NCBI RefSeq assembly: GCF_028416575.1
Contig: NZ_JAMQKB010000008.1
Location: 81,578 to 145,577, forward strand
From: Terrihalobacillus insolitus
Lineage (GTDB): Bacteria; Bacillota; Bacilli; Bacillales; Amphibacillaceae
Reading direction: 5' to 3'
DNA: 64,000 nt
How positions within the stretch are numbered: position 1 is the first letter of the stretch; every line of letters begins with the position of its first letter. Below are positions 63,761-64,000 of this stretch, piece by piece. Under the pieces are notes generated by a model, which was given only the letters and a program-made list of their open reading frames with translations, did not search any database and was not told where the DNA came from. The translations under genes were made by a program, and so were the position numbers.

Positions 63761-63901
63761 TCAGCGAAAATACCTCCTTTGTAAAAGGAACACTTGTTCT
63801 TTGTTGGGAGTTTTGCTATACTATTTAACAGAATCCTCTCTCTTTCAGTCCTCATATTCTAATTAGGATGTGTTATAATTATTAAGGAAAGAATTGTAGT
63901 T

Positions 63902-63946
63902 GGGACAAAAAAACAGAACATCTTTTCAGTTCTGTTTTTTTGTCCC
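63902..63946. terminator. Symmetric AT-rich hairpin
   Basis: GGGACAAAAAAACAGAAC and its exact complement GTTCTGTTTTTTTGTCCC form an 18-bp stem with a 9-base loop. Usable as a bidirectional terminator; a TATAAT-like box lies just before it at 63875. No gene is visible from 63761 to the window end. Confidence 0.55.
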
Positions 63947-64000
63947 AATTGCAATTTTTCCCATTGAACAATAGTCGCACTGTCACCTTTCAATCATCCT

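Overview
This is a low-GC Bacillaceae chromosome segment. Gene content and order follow the Bacillus subtilis spoIVA-hbs, gpsA-der, sleB-ypeB, resDE, spmAB-dacB, scpAB, spoVA, spoIIA and fur-spoIIM neighbourhoods. The organism is an endospore former with SpoIVA, SpoIIM, SpoVA, sigma-F, SleB/YpeB, CotJ and SpmAB. The pattern of lost and kept genes, together with two dispersed repeat families, suggests an Oceanobacillus/Virgibacillus/Lentibacillus-type relative rather than B. subtilis itself. That genus placement is inference.

Layout. From 1 to about 55.6 kb the window is conserved core, almost all on the minus strand: hepS (partial), hbs, spoIVA, yphF, yphE, spoVIF-like, gpsA, der, the YIEGIA pair, yphA, rpsA homologue, plsC, cmk, ypfB, motI, ypeB, sleB, prsW, ansA(+), ypdA, gudB, mecB, ypbG, cotJABC(+), ypbE, ypbD, recS, ypbB, fer(+), rsiX, sigX, resE, resD, rluB, spmB, spmA, dacB, ypuI, scpB, scpA, ribT, an M50-like peptidase, ppiB, lysA, spoVAF-AEa-AB-AA, sigF-spoIIAB-spoIIAA-dacF, pdp, deoB, xerD, yqzK, fur, spoIIM, yqxK, nudF and yqkF(+). 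From about 55.7 kb to the end the window is accessory DNA. It holds a nucleotidyltransferase, three gene fragments side by side, a pyrophosphohydrolase translationally coupled to a PLD-nuclease/SF2 helicase, a HIT hydrolase, a NERD nuclease-like membrane protein, an internally deleted short-chain dehydrogenase and a 5'-truncated alanine/sodium symporter.

How the genes work together. Sporulation is the main theme: asymmetric-division signalling (spoIIAA/AB/sigF), engulfment (spoIIM), coat basement (spoIVA, cotJ), cortex (dacB, spmAB, dacF) and germination (sleB/ypeB, spoVA, spoVAF). Sporulation promoters are readable by eye: sigma-E before spoIVA and cotJA, sigma-H before spoIIAA, sigma-G before spoVAA. 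An ECF promoter before sigX matches sigma-X autoregulation. Other blocks serve respiration control (resDE), iron control (fur), chromosome segregation and recombination (scpAB, xerD, recS), nucleotide salvage (pdp, deoB) and lipid and translation functions (gpsA, plsC, der, rluB, cmk).

The most unusual content is non-coding. First, a MITE-like element of about 154-219 bp occurs in three full copies with 5-7 bp direct repeats, plus a truncated copy and several tiny fused-end remnants. Second, a 193-bp unit rich in inverted GCGGACTGAGAGG motifs is tandemly arrayed between sigF and spoVAA, with a solo unit between pdp and deoB. Third, a hairpin-rich stretch lies between rsiX and its terminator. 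Several expected neighbours are absent at their usual places: mtrAB, resABC, the rest of the rib operon, punA and spoVAC/AD/AEb.
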